Part shown: in pieces, positions 23,911-31,071 of the stretch | Numbering within the stretch: position 1 is the stretch's first letter | Layout of the letters: every line of letters begins with the position of its first letter | Made by a program: the position numbers and the translations under genes | Source: Streptomyces sp. Tu 3180 | GTDB taxonomy: Bacteria; Actinomycetota; Actinomycetes; Streptomycetales; Streptomycetaceae | DNA length: 64,000 nucleotides | Assembly (NCBI RefSeq): GCF_009852415.1 | Contig: NZ_WOXS01000002.1 | Location: 5,186,001 to 5,250,000, forward strand | Reading direction: 5' to 3' | The notes under the pieces: generated by a model | Told to the model about the DNA's origin: nothing | Databases searched by the model: none | The model's input: the letters and a program-made list of their open reading frames with translations, nothing else

Positions 23911-24378
23911 TCAGCAGGGGCGCTTGCGCAGCTCCATCACGTAGTCGTGGGGCGCGCCCGCGGACTCCGCCGCGTCGGCGATCCCGCCCAGGTAGCGGGC
24001 CGAGGGCAGGCCGCCCTCGTAGGCGTTGAGGACGTAGGTCCAGGCGGGCTCCTCGCCGTCCAGGGTGTGCACGCGGACCCGGGTGCGGCGGTAGAGGTCC
24101 AGGCCGACGCCCTCCCGGCGGTCCAGCCGCTCCTCGTCCATGGGGGCGATGTCGTACAGCGCCACGAAGACCTGGGCCAGCGGGTCCTCGACGAGGGTCA
24201 CCAGCGCGCCCTCGCCCGGGTCCTCGTCCTCGCCCGGGTGCGCGAGACCCCGGCCCTCGCCCCCGAACGTCAGCCGCCACCCGTTCAGCCAGCCGGTGGC
24301 GCGCAGCGGCGAGTGCGGGGCGCGGCGGGACATCAGCCGCGCGTCGAGGTTGCCGGCGTACGCGGCGTAGAGCGACAT
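23911..24378 (-). CDS. Gamma-glutamylcyclotransferase-like protein
   Basis: A 155-residue protein of the GGCT/AIG2-like fold, whose members cyclise gamma-glutamyl groups. The N-terminus LYAAYAGNLDARLMSRRAP corresponds to the YG.N substrate-binding loop, followed by GWRLTFGG and GALVTLVEDPLAQVFVALYDIAPMDEERLDRREG, where the usual catalytic glutamate lies in the helix after V.G.LY. The specific substrate is unknown. ATG 24378 is the start. The upstream 95 bp are shared with the divergent quinone reductase gene. Nothing links it to the nucleoside genes to its left. Confidence 0.82.
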   Translation of the reverse strand: MSLYAAYAGNLDARLMSRRAPHSPLRATGWLNGWRLTFGGEGRGLAHPGEDEDPGEGALVTLVEDPLAQVFVALYDIAPMDEERLDRREGVGLDLYRRTRVRVHTLDGEEPAWTYVLNAYEGGLPSARYLGGIADAAESAGAPHDYVMELRKRPC

Positions 24379-24473
24379 GGGGGAAGGGTACGGCAGGCGG
24401 CACGGCACCGGTCCGGTAACGGCGGGGCCACGGGCGGGCCCCCGGGCGGTCGCACCGTGAGGTGTGCGGGACA

Positions 24474-25922
24474 ATGGAGTACGTGACTCGGATCGTGATC
24501 ATCGGTGGCGGACCCGGCGGATACGAAGCGGCGCTGGTCGCCGCGCAGCTCGGCGCGGAGGTGACCGTCGTCGACTGCGACGGTCTGGGCGGGGCGTCGG
24601 TGCTCACCGACTGCGTGCCGTCGAAGACCCTGATCGCCACGGCCGAGGTGATGACCACCTTCGACTCCTCGTACGAGGAGCTGGGCATCATCGTCGCCGA
24701 CGACACCCCGCCCATGGAGCAGGCCGCCCGGGTGGTCGGCGTGGACCTGGGCAAGGTCAACCGGCGGGTGAAGCGGCTCGCCCTGGCCCAGTCGCACGAC
24801 ATCACCGCGTCCGTGACCCGGGCCGGCGCGCGCGTGCTGCGCGGGCGCGGGCGCCTGGAGGGCATGCAGGCCCTCGACGGGTCGCGCAAGGTCGTGGTGC
24901 GCGCCGCCGACGGGACCGAGGAGACGCTCGTCGCGGACGCCGTGCTCATCGCCACCGGCGGGCACCCGCGTGAGCTGCCCGACGCCAGGCCCGACGGCGA
25001 GCGGATCCTGAACTGGACCCAGGTGTACGACCTGAACGAGCTCCCCGAGGAGCTCATCGTGGTCGGATCCGGTGTCACGGGTGCCGAGTTCGCCGGCGCC
25101 TACCAGGCGCTCGGTTCCAAGGTGACGCTCGTGTCGTCGCGCGACCGGGTGCTGCCGGGCGAGGACCCGGACGCCGCCGCGGTGCTGGAGGACGTCTTCC
25201 GCCGGCGCGGCATGAACGTCATGGCGCGCTCGCGGGCGCAGTCCGCGAAGCGGGTCGGCGACCGGGTGGAGGTGACCCTCGCCGACGGGCGCGTGATCAC
25301 CGGCTCGCACTGCCTGATGGCCGTCGGCGCCATCCCCAACACCGAGGGCATGGGCCTGGAGGAGGCCGGGGTCAGGCTGCGCGACTCCGGGCACGTCTGG
25401 ACCGACAAGGTGTCCCGGACCACGGCGCCGGGCGTGTACGCCGCCGGTGACGTGACCGGTGTGTTCGCGCTGGCCTCGGTGGCCGCCATGCAGGGGCGCA
25501 TCGCGATGTACCACTTCCTCGGCGACGCGGTCGCCCCGCTGAACCTGAAGACCGTCTCGTCGAACGTCTTCACCGACCCCGAGATCGCCACCGTCGGGTA
25601 CACCCAGGCCGACGTCGACGCCGGCAAGATCGACGCCCGGGTCGTGAAGCTGCCGCTGCTGCGCAACCCCCGCGCGAAGATGCAGGGCATCCGCGACGGC
25701 TTCGTCAAGATCTTCTGCCGGCCGGGCACCGGCATCGTGGTGGGCGGCGTCGTCGTCGCGCCGCGCGCCTCGGAACTCATCCACCCCATCTCGATCGCGG
25801 TCGACAACAACCTGACGGTGGAACAGATCGCGAACGCCTTCACGGTCTACCCCTCGCTGTCGGGTTCGATCGCCGAGGTGGCGCGCCAGCTGCACACCCG
25901 CAAGACGGGCGGCGAGGCCTGA
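24474..25922 (+). CDS. NAD(P)H-quinone dehydrogenase, LpdA-like flavoprotein
   Basis: FAD-dependent pyridine-nucleotide oxidoreductase of 482 residues, related to lipoamide dehydrogenases. The FAD-binding GGGPGGYEAAL is at the N-terminus, the NAD(P)-binding GSGVTGAEFAGAY near residue 190, and ASGDV-like AAGDVTGVF near residue 325. The redox-active disulfide motif of true Lpd (CxxxxC) is reduced to SVLTDC: the first cysteine is serine. M. tuberculosis LpdA (Rv3303c) likewise lacks the disulfide and acts as a quinone reductase, so I infer that activity. ATG 24474 is chosen; GTG 24483 with GACAAT 7 nt upstream is an alternative leaderless start. Confidence 0.9.
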   Translation: MEYVTRIVIIGGGPGGYEAALVAAQLGAEVTVVDCDGLGGASVLTDCVPSKTLIATAEVMTTFDSSYEELGIIVADDTPPMEQAARVVGVDLGKVNRRVKRLALAQSHDITASVTRAGARVLRGRGRLEGMQALDGSRKVVVRAADGTEETLVADAVLIATGGHPRELPDARPDGERILNWTQVYDLNELPEELIVVGSGVTGAEFAGAYQALGSKVTLVSSRDRVLPGEDPDAAAVLEDVFRRRGMNVMARSRAQSAKRVGDRVEVTLADGRVITGSHCLMAVGAIPNTEGMGLEEAGVRLRDSGHVWTDKVSRTTAPGVYAAGDVTGVFALASVAAMQGRIAMYHFLGDAVAPLNLKTVSSNVFTDPEIATVGYTQADVDAGKIDARVVKLPLLRNPRAKMQGIRDGFVKIFCRPGTGIVVGGVVVAPRASELIHPISIAVDNNLTVEQIANAFTVYPSLSGSIAEVARQLHTRKTGGEA

Positions 25923-25937
25923 CGGCCGGGAACGGCT

Positions 25938-25979
25938 CCCCGCCGCTCACCGGCCGTGCGGCCGGCACGGGCGGCGGGA
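25938..25979 (+). terminator. Terminator hairpin after the quinone reductase gene
   Basis: Two-part stem: CCCGCCGC (25939-25946) with GCGGCGGG (25971-25978), and an inner CCGGCCG/CGGCCGG hairpin (25950-25965). Confidence 0.6.
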
Positions 25980-25990
25980 CCGGGCCTTAT

Positions 25991-26005
25991 ACCACCTGAC
26001 GTGGT
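25991..26005. promoter_or_regulatory. Candidate operator upstream of the DeoR-type gene
   Basis: ACCACctgacGTGGT is an inverted repeat with 5-bp arms, 74 bp before the DeoR start, in a locally AT-richer promoter region. The -10-like TACTGT (26066-26071) is 7 nt before the GTG start. Autoregulation through this site is a guess. Confidence 0.4.
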
Positions 26006-26078
26006 GTCGTGCGAACAACTTCTGCTATTCAGCGCAAACTGCTGAAAGCAGACGGTCGTCGGCGTTACTGTCAGTTTC

Positions 26079-27038
26079 GTGTTCGCTGCAGAACGTCGCC
26101 AATTGATCCTCGAAATGGTGCGAGCGAACGGGGCCGTGTCGCTCCGTGAGCTCGCCCGCGTCGTCCAGACCTCCGAAGTGACCGTACGGCGGGACGTGCG
26201 CGCGCTGGAGGCAGAAGGACTCCTCGACCGCCGGCACGGCGGTGCGGTACTGCCGGGCGGGTTCACGCGGGAGTCCGGCTTTCCGCAGAAGTCACATCTC
26301 GCGACCGCCGAGAAGACCGCCATCGCCGACCTCGCCGCGAACTTCGTGGAGGAGGGCGAGGCCATCGTGGTCGGCGCGGGCACCACCACGCAGGAGCTGG
26401 CGCGCCGGCTGGCCCGGGTGCCCGGGCTGACCGTCGTCACCAACTCGCTGCTGGTCGCCCAGGCCCTGGCCCACGCCAACCGGGTGGAGGTCGTGATGAC
26501 CGGCGGCACGCTCCGCGGCTCGAACTACGCCCTCGTCGGCAGCGGTGCCGAACAGTCCCTCCAGGGACTGCGGGTGTCCCGGGCCTTCCTGTCCGGGAGC
26601 GGGCTGACCGCCGAGCGGGGGCTCTCCACGTCCAACATGCTGTCGGCCTCGGTCGACCGGGCGCTGGTGCAGGCCGCGGCGGAGGTGGTGGTCCTCGCCG
26701 ACCACACCAAGCTCGGTACGGACACCATGTTCCAGACCGTGCCCACGGACCTCATCACCCGCCTCGTGACGGACGAGCCGCCCGCCCACGACGACCGCGC
26801 GGCCACCGAGCTCCAGGCGCTCGCCGACCAGGGCGTGCAGATCGCCGTCGCCGGCGCGCCGGGAGGTGCCGCGGGCCCGGCGGAGGGGGACGGTCCTCCG
26901 GCGCGCCGGCAGCGCCGCGACGTGCCCCTCCCCGGGCCGCGCCGCCAGGGCCCGGGGCTGCGTCCCGCCGTGGCGCTCGGAGCCGCCGAGCAGCCCCAGG
27001 AACGGGGGGCGCGGGTGGCGGACATGCGCCGGCGGTGA
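26079..27038 (+). CDS. DeoR family transcriptional regulator
   Basis: DeoR/GlpR-type regulator of 319 residues. The N-terminal winged helix-turn-helix shows the family pattern (RRQLILEMVRANGAVSLRELA, TSEVTVRRDVRALEAEGLLDRRHGGAVL). The C-terminal ISOCOT-fold sensor binds phosphorylated sugars in this family (VVGAGTTTQELARRL, VVTNSLLVAQAL, MTGGTLRGSNYALVG, DHTKLG). A disordered arginine/proline-rich tail of ~65 residues extends the usual ~255-residue length, without change of codon bias. GTG 26079 is likely leaderless. It is a candidate, but not the proven, regulator of the nucleoside genes; its own promoter carries no CTACGCGCGTAG site. Confidence 0.92.
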   Translation: MFAAERRQLILEMVRANGAVSLRELARVVQTSEVTVRRDVRALEAEGLLDRRHGGAVLPGGFTRESGFPQKSHLATAEKTAIADLAANFVEEGEAIVVGAGTTTQELARRLARVPGLTVVTNSLLVAQALAHANRVEVVMTGGTLRGSNYALVGSGAEQSLQGLRVSRAFLSGSGLTAERGLSTSNMLSASVDRALVQAAAEVVVLADHTKLGTDTMFQTVPTDLITRLVTDEPPAHDDRAATELQALADQGVQIAVAGAPGGAAGPAEGDGPPARRQRRDVPLPGPRRQGPGLRPAVALGAAEQPQERGARVADMRRR

Positions 27039-27096
27039 GCGGGCGCGGGGCGGGTCGCCTCGTGCTGATCACCCCGTACCGGCCATCCCGTACTGG

Positions 27097-27276
27097 TCAC
27101 CCCGTGCCGGCCGTCCCGTAGGCCGGCGCGAGCGCGATCGCCAGGAGGTCCGCCGACGCGGCGATCAGCGCCGGGGCGAGCAGCCCCGACACTCCCGCGC
27201 TCACCGTCCGGCCGAGCCGCGCGGCCTTCCCGGTCCGCCGGACCGCGTCGTCGTACAGGGCGTCGTCATCGCCCAC
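27097..27276 (-). CDS. Small membrane protein (hypothetical)
   Basis: A 59-residue open frame from GTG 27276 (VGDDDALYDDAVRRTGK) to AYGTAGTG. It has an acidic start and one hydrophobic helix (SGLLAPALIAASADLLAIALAPA). TACGAT on the minus strand (27288-27283) ends 6 nt before the GTG, a leaderless promoter geometry. No homologue is recognised. Supported mainly by the promoter spacing and amino-acid character. Confidence 0.45.
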   Translation of the reverse strand: MGDDDALYDDAVRRTGKAARLGRTVSAGVSGLLAPALIAASADLLAIALAPAYGTAGTG

Positions 27277-27370
27277 CGCCGCATCGTACGGAGGTTCCAC
27301 GGGCCCGCACGCCGAGGGCGCCCGGCGGATCCTCGATCGGTCCGCCGGGCGCCCTGTGACGAGGTGCCGC

Positions 27371-29143
27371 TCAGTCCTTGATCTCGCAGATCGCCGCGCC
27401 GGACGTCACCGACGCGCCGACCTCGGCGCTCAGGCCCTTGACGGTGCCGGACTTGTGGGCGTTGAGGGGCTGCTCCATCTTCATGGCCTCCAGGACGACG
27501 ACCAGGTCGCCCTCCTTGACCTCCTGGCCCTCCTCCACGGCGATCTTGACGATCGTGCCCTGCATCGGGGAGGCGAGGGTGTCGCCCGAGGCGACCGGGC
27601 CGGACTTCTTGGCCGCCCGCCGCTTCGGCTTCGCGCCCGCCGCCAGGCCGGTGCGGGCCAGGGACATGCCCAGCGAGGCCGGGAGGGACACCTCCAGGCG
27701 CTTGCCGCCGACCTCGACGACGACCGTCTCGCGGCCCGCGTCCTCGTCGGCCTCCGCGTCCACGGCGGCGGTGAAGGGCTTGATCTCGTTGACGAACTCG
27801 GTCTCGATCCAGCGGGTGTGCACCGTGAACGGATCGGCCGAACCGGTGAGTTCGGGGGCGAACGCCGGGTCCCTGACCACCGCGCGGTGGAACGGGATGG
27901 CCGTGGCCATGCCCTCGACCTGGAACTCCTCCAGCGCACGGGCGGCGCGCTCCAGCGCCTCCTTGCGGGTGCGGCCGGTGACGATCAGCTTCGCCAGCAG
28001 GGAGTCCCAGGCCGGGCCGATCACGCTGCCCGACTCCACGCCCGCGTCCAGCCGGACACCCGGACCCGACGGCGGGGCGAACTTCGTGACCGTCCCCGGA
28101 GCGGGCAGGAAGTTGCGGCCCGGGTCCTCGCCGTTGATGCGGAACTCGAAGGAGTGGCCGCGCAGCACCGGGTCGTCGTAGCCGAGCTCCTCGCCGTCGG
28201 CGATGCGGAACATCTCGCGCACCAGGTCGATGCCGGCGACCTCCTCGGTGACCGGGTGCTCCACCTGCAGACGGGTGTTGACCTCCAGGAAGGAGATCGT
28301 GCCGTCGAGGCCGACCAGGAACTCCACCGTGCCGGCGCCGACGTAGCCGGCCTCCTTCAGGATCGCCTTGGAGGCGCGGTACAGCTCGGCCATCTGCGCC
28401 TCGGACAGGAACGGCGCCGGGGCCTCCTCGACCAGCTTCTGGTGGCGGCGCTGGAGGGAGCAGTCACGGGTGGAGACCACCACGACGTTGCCGTGCTGGT
28501 CGGCCAGGCACTGCGTCTCCACGTGGCGGGGCTTGTCGAGGTAGCGCTCGACGAAGCACTCGCCGCGGCCGAAGGCGGCGACCGCCTCGCGCACCGCGGA
28601 GTCGTACAGCTCCGGCACCTCCTCCAGCGTGCGGGCGACCTTCAGGCCGCGCCCGCCGCCGCCGAAGGCGGCCTTGATGGCGATCGGCAGACCGTGCTCC
28701 TCGGCGAAGGCGACGACCTCCTCCGCACCGCTCACCGGATCGGGCGTACCCGCCACCAGCGGGGCGCCGGCGCGCTGGGCGATGTGCCGGGCGGCGACCT
28801 TGTCACCGAGGTCGCGGATGGCCTGCGGCGGCGGGCCGATCCAGATCAGGCCCGCGTCCAGCACCGCCTGCGCGAATTCCGCGTTCTCGGAGAGGAAGCC
28901 GTAGCCGGGGTGGACGGCGTCGGCACCCGACTCACGCGCGGCGTTCAGCACCTTGCCGATGTCGAGGTAACTGGTGGCCGGGGTGTCACCGCCCAGAGCG
29001 AACGCCTCATCCGCGGCGCGGACATGCAGAGCGTCCCGGTCCGGGTCGGCATAGACGGCAACGCTCGCGATCCCGGCGTCCCGGCAGGCCCGGGCCACGC
29101 GGACAGCGATTTCGCCACGGTTGGCGATGAGCACCTTGCGCAC
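27371..29143 (-). CDS. accA2: Acyl-CoA carboxylase alpha chain (biotin carboxylase plus carboxyl carrier)
   Basis: A 590-residue fused subunit of acetyl/propionyl-CoA carboxylase. It carboxylates its own biotin with ATP and bicarbonate and passes CO2 to a beta subunit such as PccB (31072-32661). The biotin carboxylase domain starts at VRKVLIANRGEIAVR, with GGGGRGLKVAR (ATP grasp), LEVNTRLQVEHPVTE and FRINGEDP. The carrier domain ends the protein with the biotinyl lysine in EAMKMEQ (Lys555). GTG 29143 is preceded by AAGGAGGGAG. The 3' end lies 70 bp from the convergently placed small genes. Position and length match S. coelicolor accA2, one of two near-identical alpha subunits there. Confidence 0.95.
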   Translation of the reverse strand: MRKVLIANRGEIAVRVARACRDAGIASVAVYADPDRDALHVRAADEAFALGGDTPATSYLDIGKVLNAARESGADAVHPGYGFLSENAEFAQAVLDAGLIWIGPPPQAIRDLGDKVAARHIAQRAGAPLVAGTPDPVSGAEEVVAFAEEHGLPIAIKAAFGGGGRGLKVARTLEEVPELYDSAVREAVAAFGRGECFVERYLDKPRHVETQCLADQHGNVVVVSTRDCSLQRRHQKLVEEAPAPFLSEAQMAELYRASKAILKEAGYVGAGTVEFLVGLDGTISFLEVNTRLQVEHPVTEEVAGIDLVREMFRIADGEELGYDDPVLRGHSFEFRINGEDPGRNFLPAPGTVTKFAPPSGPGVRLDAGVESGSVIGPAWDSLLAKLIVTGRTRKEALERAARALEEFQVEGMATAIPFHRAVVRDPAFAPELTGSADPFTVHTRWIETEFVNEIKPFTAAVDAEADEDAGRETVVVEVGGKRLEVSLPASLGMSLARTGLAAGAKPKRRAAKKSGPVASGDTLASPMQGTIVKIAVEEGQEVKEGDLVVVLEAMKMEQPLNAHKSGTVKGLSAEVGASVTSGAAICEIKD

Positions 29144-29417
29144 GATTGAGGCTCCCTCCTTGAAACAAGCCGAGTTTAGGGACTGCCGACACGGCACTTC
29201 GACCCGTCCCCAGTGGTGAGCTTGCCCACACGGAGCGTGATGCGAGGCTTGCTCGACCTGGGAAATCCCTTGTCACACCGCGGTACGCAGGACTTCTCCC
29301 GGAAACCCTAGCCGTCCTCTGTGGTCAAGGTCTCTGTGAGAGCGTGCTGCGGCCCACTTGGTTTCTTTGTCGAGTCCCTACGAATGGCCCAATGATTCTT
29401 TGCCCCCCGCGGACCTC

Positions 29418-29446
29418 TTGTCCTGAGGTTTACCCGTTAGTAGCGT
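29418..29446 (+). promoter_or_regulatory. Promoter in the accA2 / membrane protein intergenic region
   Basis: -35 TTGTCC (29418-29423) and -10 TAGCGT (29441-29446), spaced by 17 bp, drive the rightward gene. The surrounding divergent gap (29144-29482, 339 bp) is lower in GC than the rest of the window and holds no supported gene. On the minus strand TAAACT near 29173 could be a -10 for accA2. Confidence 0.6.
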
Positions 29447-29482
29447 TCACGTCGCCCCAACATACTCGGGGTAACCACAGTC

Positions 29483-29992
29483 GTGCTCGAAAGTGGGTGG
29501 GGGCCGGTGGTGCGCAGACCGGTGGCGTGGGTCCTGGCGCTCGTGCTGTTGGCCGAGGCGCTCGGCGTGGCGGTGCTGAACTGGCTCCTGGGGACGGTCG
29601 TCGACCGGCAGGACATGTCGCTGGCCGGTCTCGACCCGCACGTGATGTCGGCGTCCTCGAAGATCGGCGGGATCGTCTTCGGGCTCTACTTCGCGCTGTG
29701 CGCCCTGGTGGCCCTGCTGGTCGCCGTGCGCGACCGGGCGCCGGCCGGCCTCGGCCGGGTGCTGCTGATCAGCGCCGCGGTGGTGCACGCGCTGCTGGGC
29801 GCGTTCGCGTGGGGGCTGGTCGGCCCGGCCGCGTTCGTGTTCCTGGTGGGGGTGCTGGGTCTCGTCGTGCTGCTGCTGATGACGTACGACGGCCGCCCGG
29901 AGGAGCCCGCCGGCCCCGGCACCGCCCCCGAGGGCGGCCCCGGCGGCGACGGCTCCCCGGTCACGCCTCCGGCGGCGCCCACAGCTCCGTGA
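29483..29992 (+). CDS. Four-segment membrane protein
   Basis: A 169-residue integral membrane protein of unknown function. Four hydrophobic segments are visible (VAWVLALVLLAEALGVAVLNWLL, IVFGLYFALCALVALLVAV, VLLISAAVVHALLGAFAWGL, AAFVFLVGVLGLVVLLLM), followed by a proline/glycine-rich cytoplasmic tail. The start could also be GTG 29507 or 29510, which have GGGTGGGGG just upstream and still include the first segment. The last 32 bp overlap the 3' end of the convergent maf gene. Confidence 0.8.
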   Translation: MLESGWGPVVRRPVAWVLALVLLAEALGVAVLNWLLGTVVDRQDMSLAGLDPHVMSASSKIGGIVFGLYFALCALVALLVAVRDRAPAGLGRVLLISAAVVHALLGAFAWGLVGPAAFVFLVGVLGLVVLLLMTYDGRPEEPAGPGTAPEGGPGGDGSPVTPPAAPTAP

Positions 29993-30581
29993 TGCCCACG
30001 CCCAGCTCCGCCAGCAGGCGGCGCACCAGCGGCAGGCTGATGCCGATGACGTTGCCGTGGTCGCCGTCGATGCCGTCGATGAACGGGCCCGAGCGGCCGT
30101 CCAGGGTGAACGCCCCGGCGACGTGGAGGGGCTCGCCGGAGGCCACGTAGGCGGCGATCTCCTCGTCGGTGGGATCGCCGAAGCGGACGACGGTGGAGGC
30201 GGTGGCGGAGACGTAACGGCCGCTGAGGGTGTCGTAGACGCAGTGGCCGGTCTGGAGCGTGCCCGCGCGGCCCCGCATGGCCTTCCAGCGCGCGGTGGCC
30301 TCCCCGGAGTCCGCGGGCTTGCCGAGGGCCTGGCCGTCCAGTTCGAGGACCGAGTCGCAGCCGATCACCAGCGCGCCCTTGACCTCGGGCTTCGCGGCGA
30401 CGACGGACGCCTTGGCCTCGGCCAGGGCGAGCGCCAGCTCGGCGGGGGTGGGGGCGGTGACGGCGTCCTCGTCGACCCCGCTGACGATCACCTCGGGGGC
30501 GAGCCCGGCCTGGCGGAGCAGCCCGAGCCGGGCGGGGGACTGGGAGGCGAGCACGAGTCGGCGGCGCGGCTGATCTGTCAT
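29961..30581 (-). CDS. maf: Maf-like nucleotide pyrophosphatase
   Basis: House-cleaning nucleoside triphosphate pyrophosphatase of the Maf/YhdE family, 206 residues, which hydrolyses non-canonical or methylated nucleotides to monophosphates. The N-terminal strand and loop LVLASQSPARLGLLRQAG is diagnostic, as are GVDEDAV, ALVIGCDSVLELDGQALGKP, VRFGDPTDEEIAAYVASGEP and the C-terminal IDGIDGDHGNVIGISLPLVRRLL. ATG 30581 starts a family-length protein. In actinobacteria maf is commonly found next to acyl-CoA carboxylase genes as here; the reason is unknown. mmpB lies 31 bp upstream on the same strand and is probably co-transcribed. Confidence 0.93.
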   Translation of the reverse strand: MTDQPRRRLVLASQSPARLGLLRQAGLAPEVIVSGVDEDAVTAPTPAELALALAEAKASVVAAKPEVKGALVIGCDSVLELDGQALGKPADSGEATARWKAMRGRAGTLQTGHCVYDTLSGRYVSATASTVVRFGDPTDEEIAAYVASGEPLHVAGAFTLDGRSGPFIDGIDGDHGNVIGISLPLVRRLLAELGVGITELWAPPEA

Positions 30582-30612
30582 GCGATCAGCGTATCGACGT
30601 CGCCCGGATGCC

Positions 30613-30750
30613 TCACCTCACGCCGATCACGAGCATCGAGAGGACCATGGCCAGCGCCACGAGAACGCCCAGCCGCCGCAGCATCGCCTGCGTGTCCCGC
30701 AGTTCTTCCGGCGGCTCGTTCTCGGGGTCGGACCACAGCATGCCTTCCAT
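30613..30750 (-). CDS. mmpB: Tiny membrane protein, MmpB-like
   Basis: A 45-residue protein read directly from the minus strand. It has an acidic N-terminus (MEGMLWSDPENEPPEELRD), an amphipathic stretch TQAMLRRLG, and one transmembrane helix (VLVALAMVLSMLVIGV) ending in Arg. ATG 30741 gives a 42-residue form starting MLWSDPENEP. The sequence and location between maf and the carboxylase epsilon gene match what I recall of the morphogenic membrane protein MmpB of Streptomyces. It probably forms an operon with pccB-pccE upstream and maf downstream. Confidence in the gene is good; the name rests on memory. Confidence 0.72.
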   Translation of the reverse strand: MEGMLWSDPENEPPEELRDTQAMLRRLGVLVALAMVLSMLVIGVR

Positions 30751-30777
30751 CGTCCGGCCCCGGCCCGGGTGCGCGCC

Positions 30778-30793
30778 TGAGTACGCGTACTCA
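30778..30793. promoter_or_regulatory. Perfect 16-bp palindrome TGAGTACGCGTACTCA
   Basis: TGAGTACGCGTACTCA is a perfect palindrome located between pccE (ends 30829) and mmpB (starts 30750), 28 bp before the latter. It is long enough to be a regulator site but could also be a dispersed intergenic palindrome of the genus. No adjacent -35/-10 pair is clear. Confidence 0.6.
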
Positions 30794-30828
30794 ACTTCCC
30801 GGCCGGGGCCCGGTACGGGGGACCCGCG

Positions 30829-31041
30829 CTACGAGCCCGGCCAGTACGTCCGCGACCACGCCGTCGGCCCCGGCTGGGGCAGGCGGTTCGCCGCGATGCG
30901 GGACGGGTCGGACCAGGAGTCGCGGGGAGCGGGCGCGCCGGACGGCGGGGCGGACGCCGCCGCGGCGCGGGCGCGGACCACCGCCAGTGCGGCGGCCAGC
31001 TCCTCCGGGGTCGGGTTGCCCCGAAGAACCTTGATCGTCAT
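30829..31041 (-). CDS. pccE: Acyl-CoA carboxylase epsilon subunit
   Basis: Small (70-residue) epsilon subunit that stimulates actinobacterial acyl-CoA carboxylase holoenzymes by bridging alpha and beta chains. The N-terminal IKVLRGNPTPEELAAALAVVRAR is the diagnostic helix-turn region shared by AccE/PccE proteins. A low-complexity linker follows, and then the conserved C-terminal block SWSDPSRIAANRLPQPGPTA...W. ATG 31041 has GGAAG at correct spacing. It begins 30 bp after the pccB stop on the same strand, so the two are co-transcribed and their products act together. Confidence 0.92.
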   Translation of the reverse strand: MTIKVLRGNPTPEELAAALAVVRARAAAASAPPSGAPAPRDSWSDPSRIAANRLPQPGPTAWSRTYWPGS

Positions 31042-31071
31042 GGTGCTTCCCATCGATCGGCGGGGGGCGGG

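Noticed and set aside
26880..27038. Frameshift at the C-terminus of the DeoR-type gene
   Set aside because: The long Arg/Pro tail looked suspicious, but codon bias stays in the same frame to the stop and similar tails occur, as I recall, in other streptomycete members.
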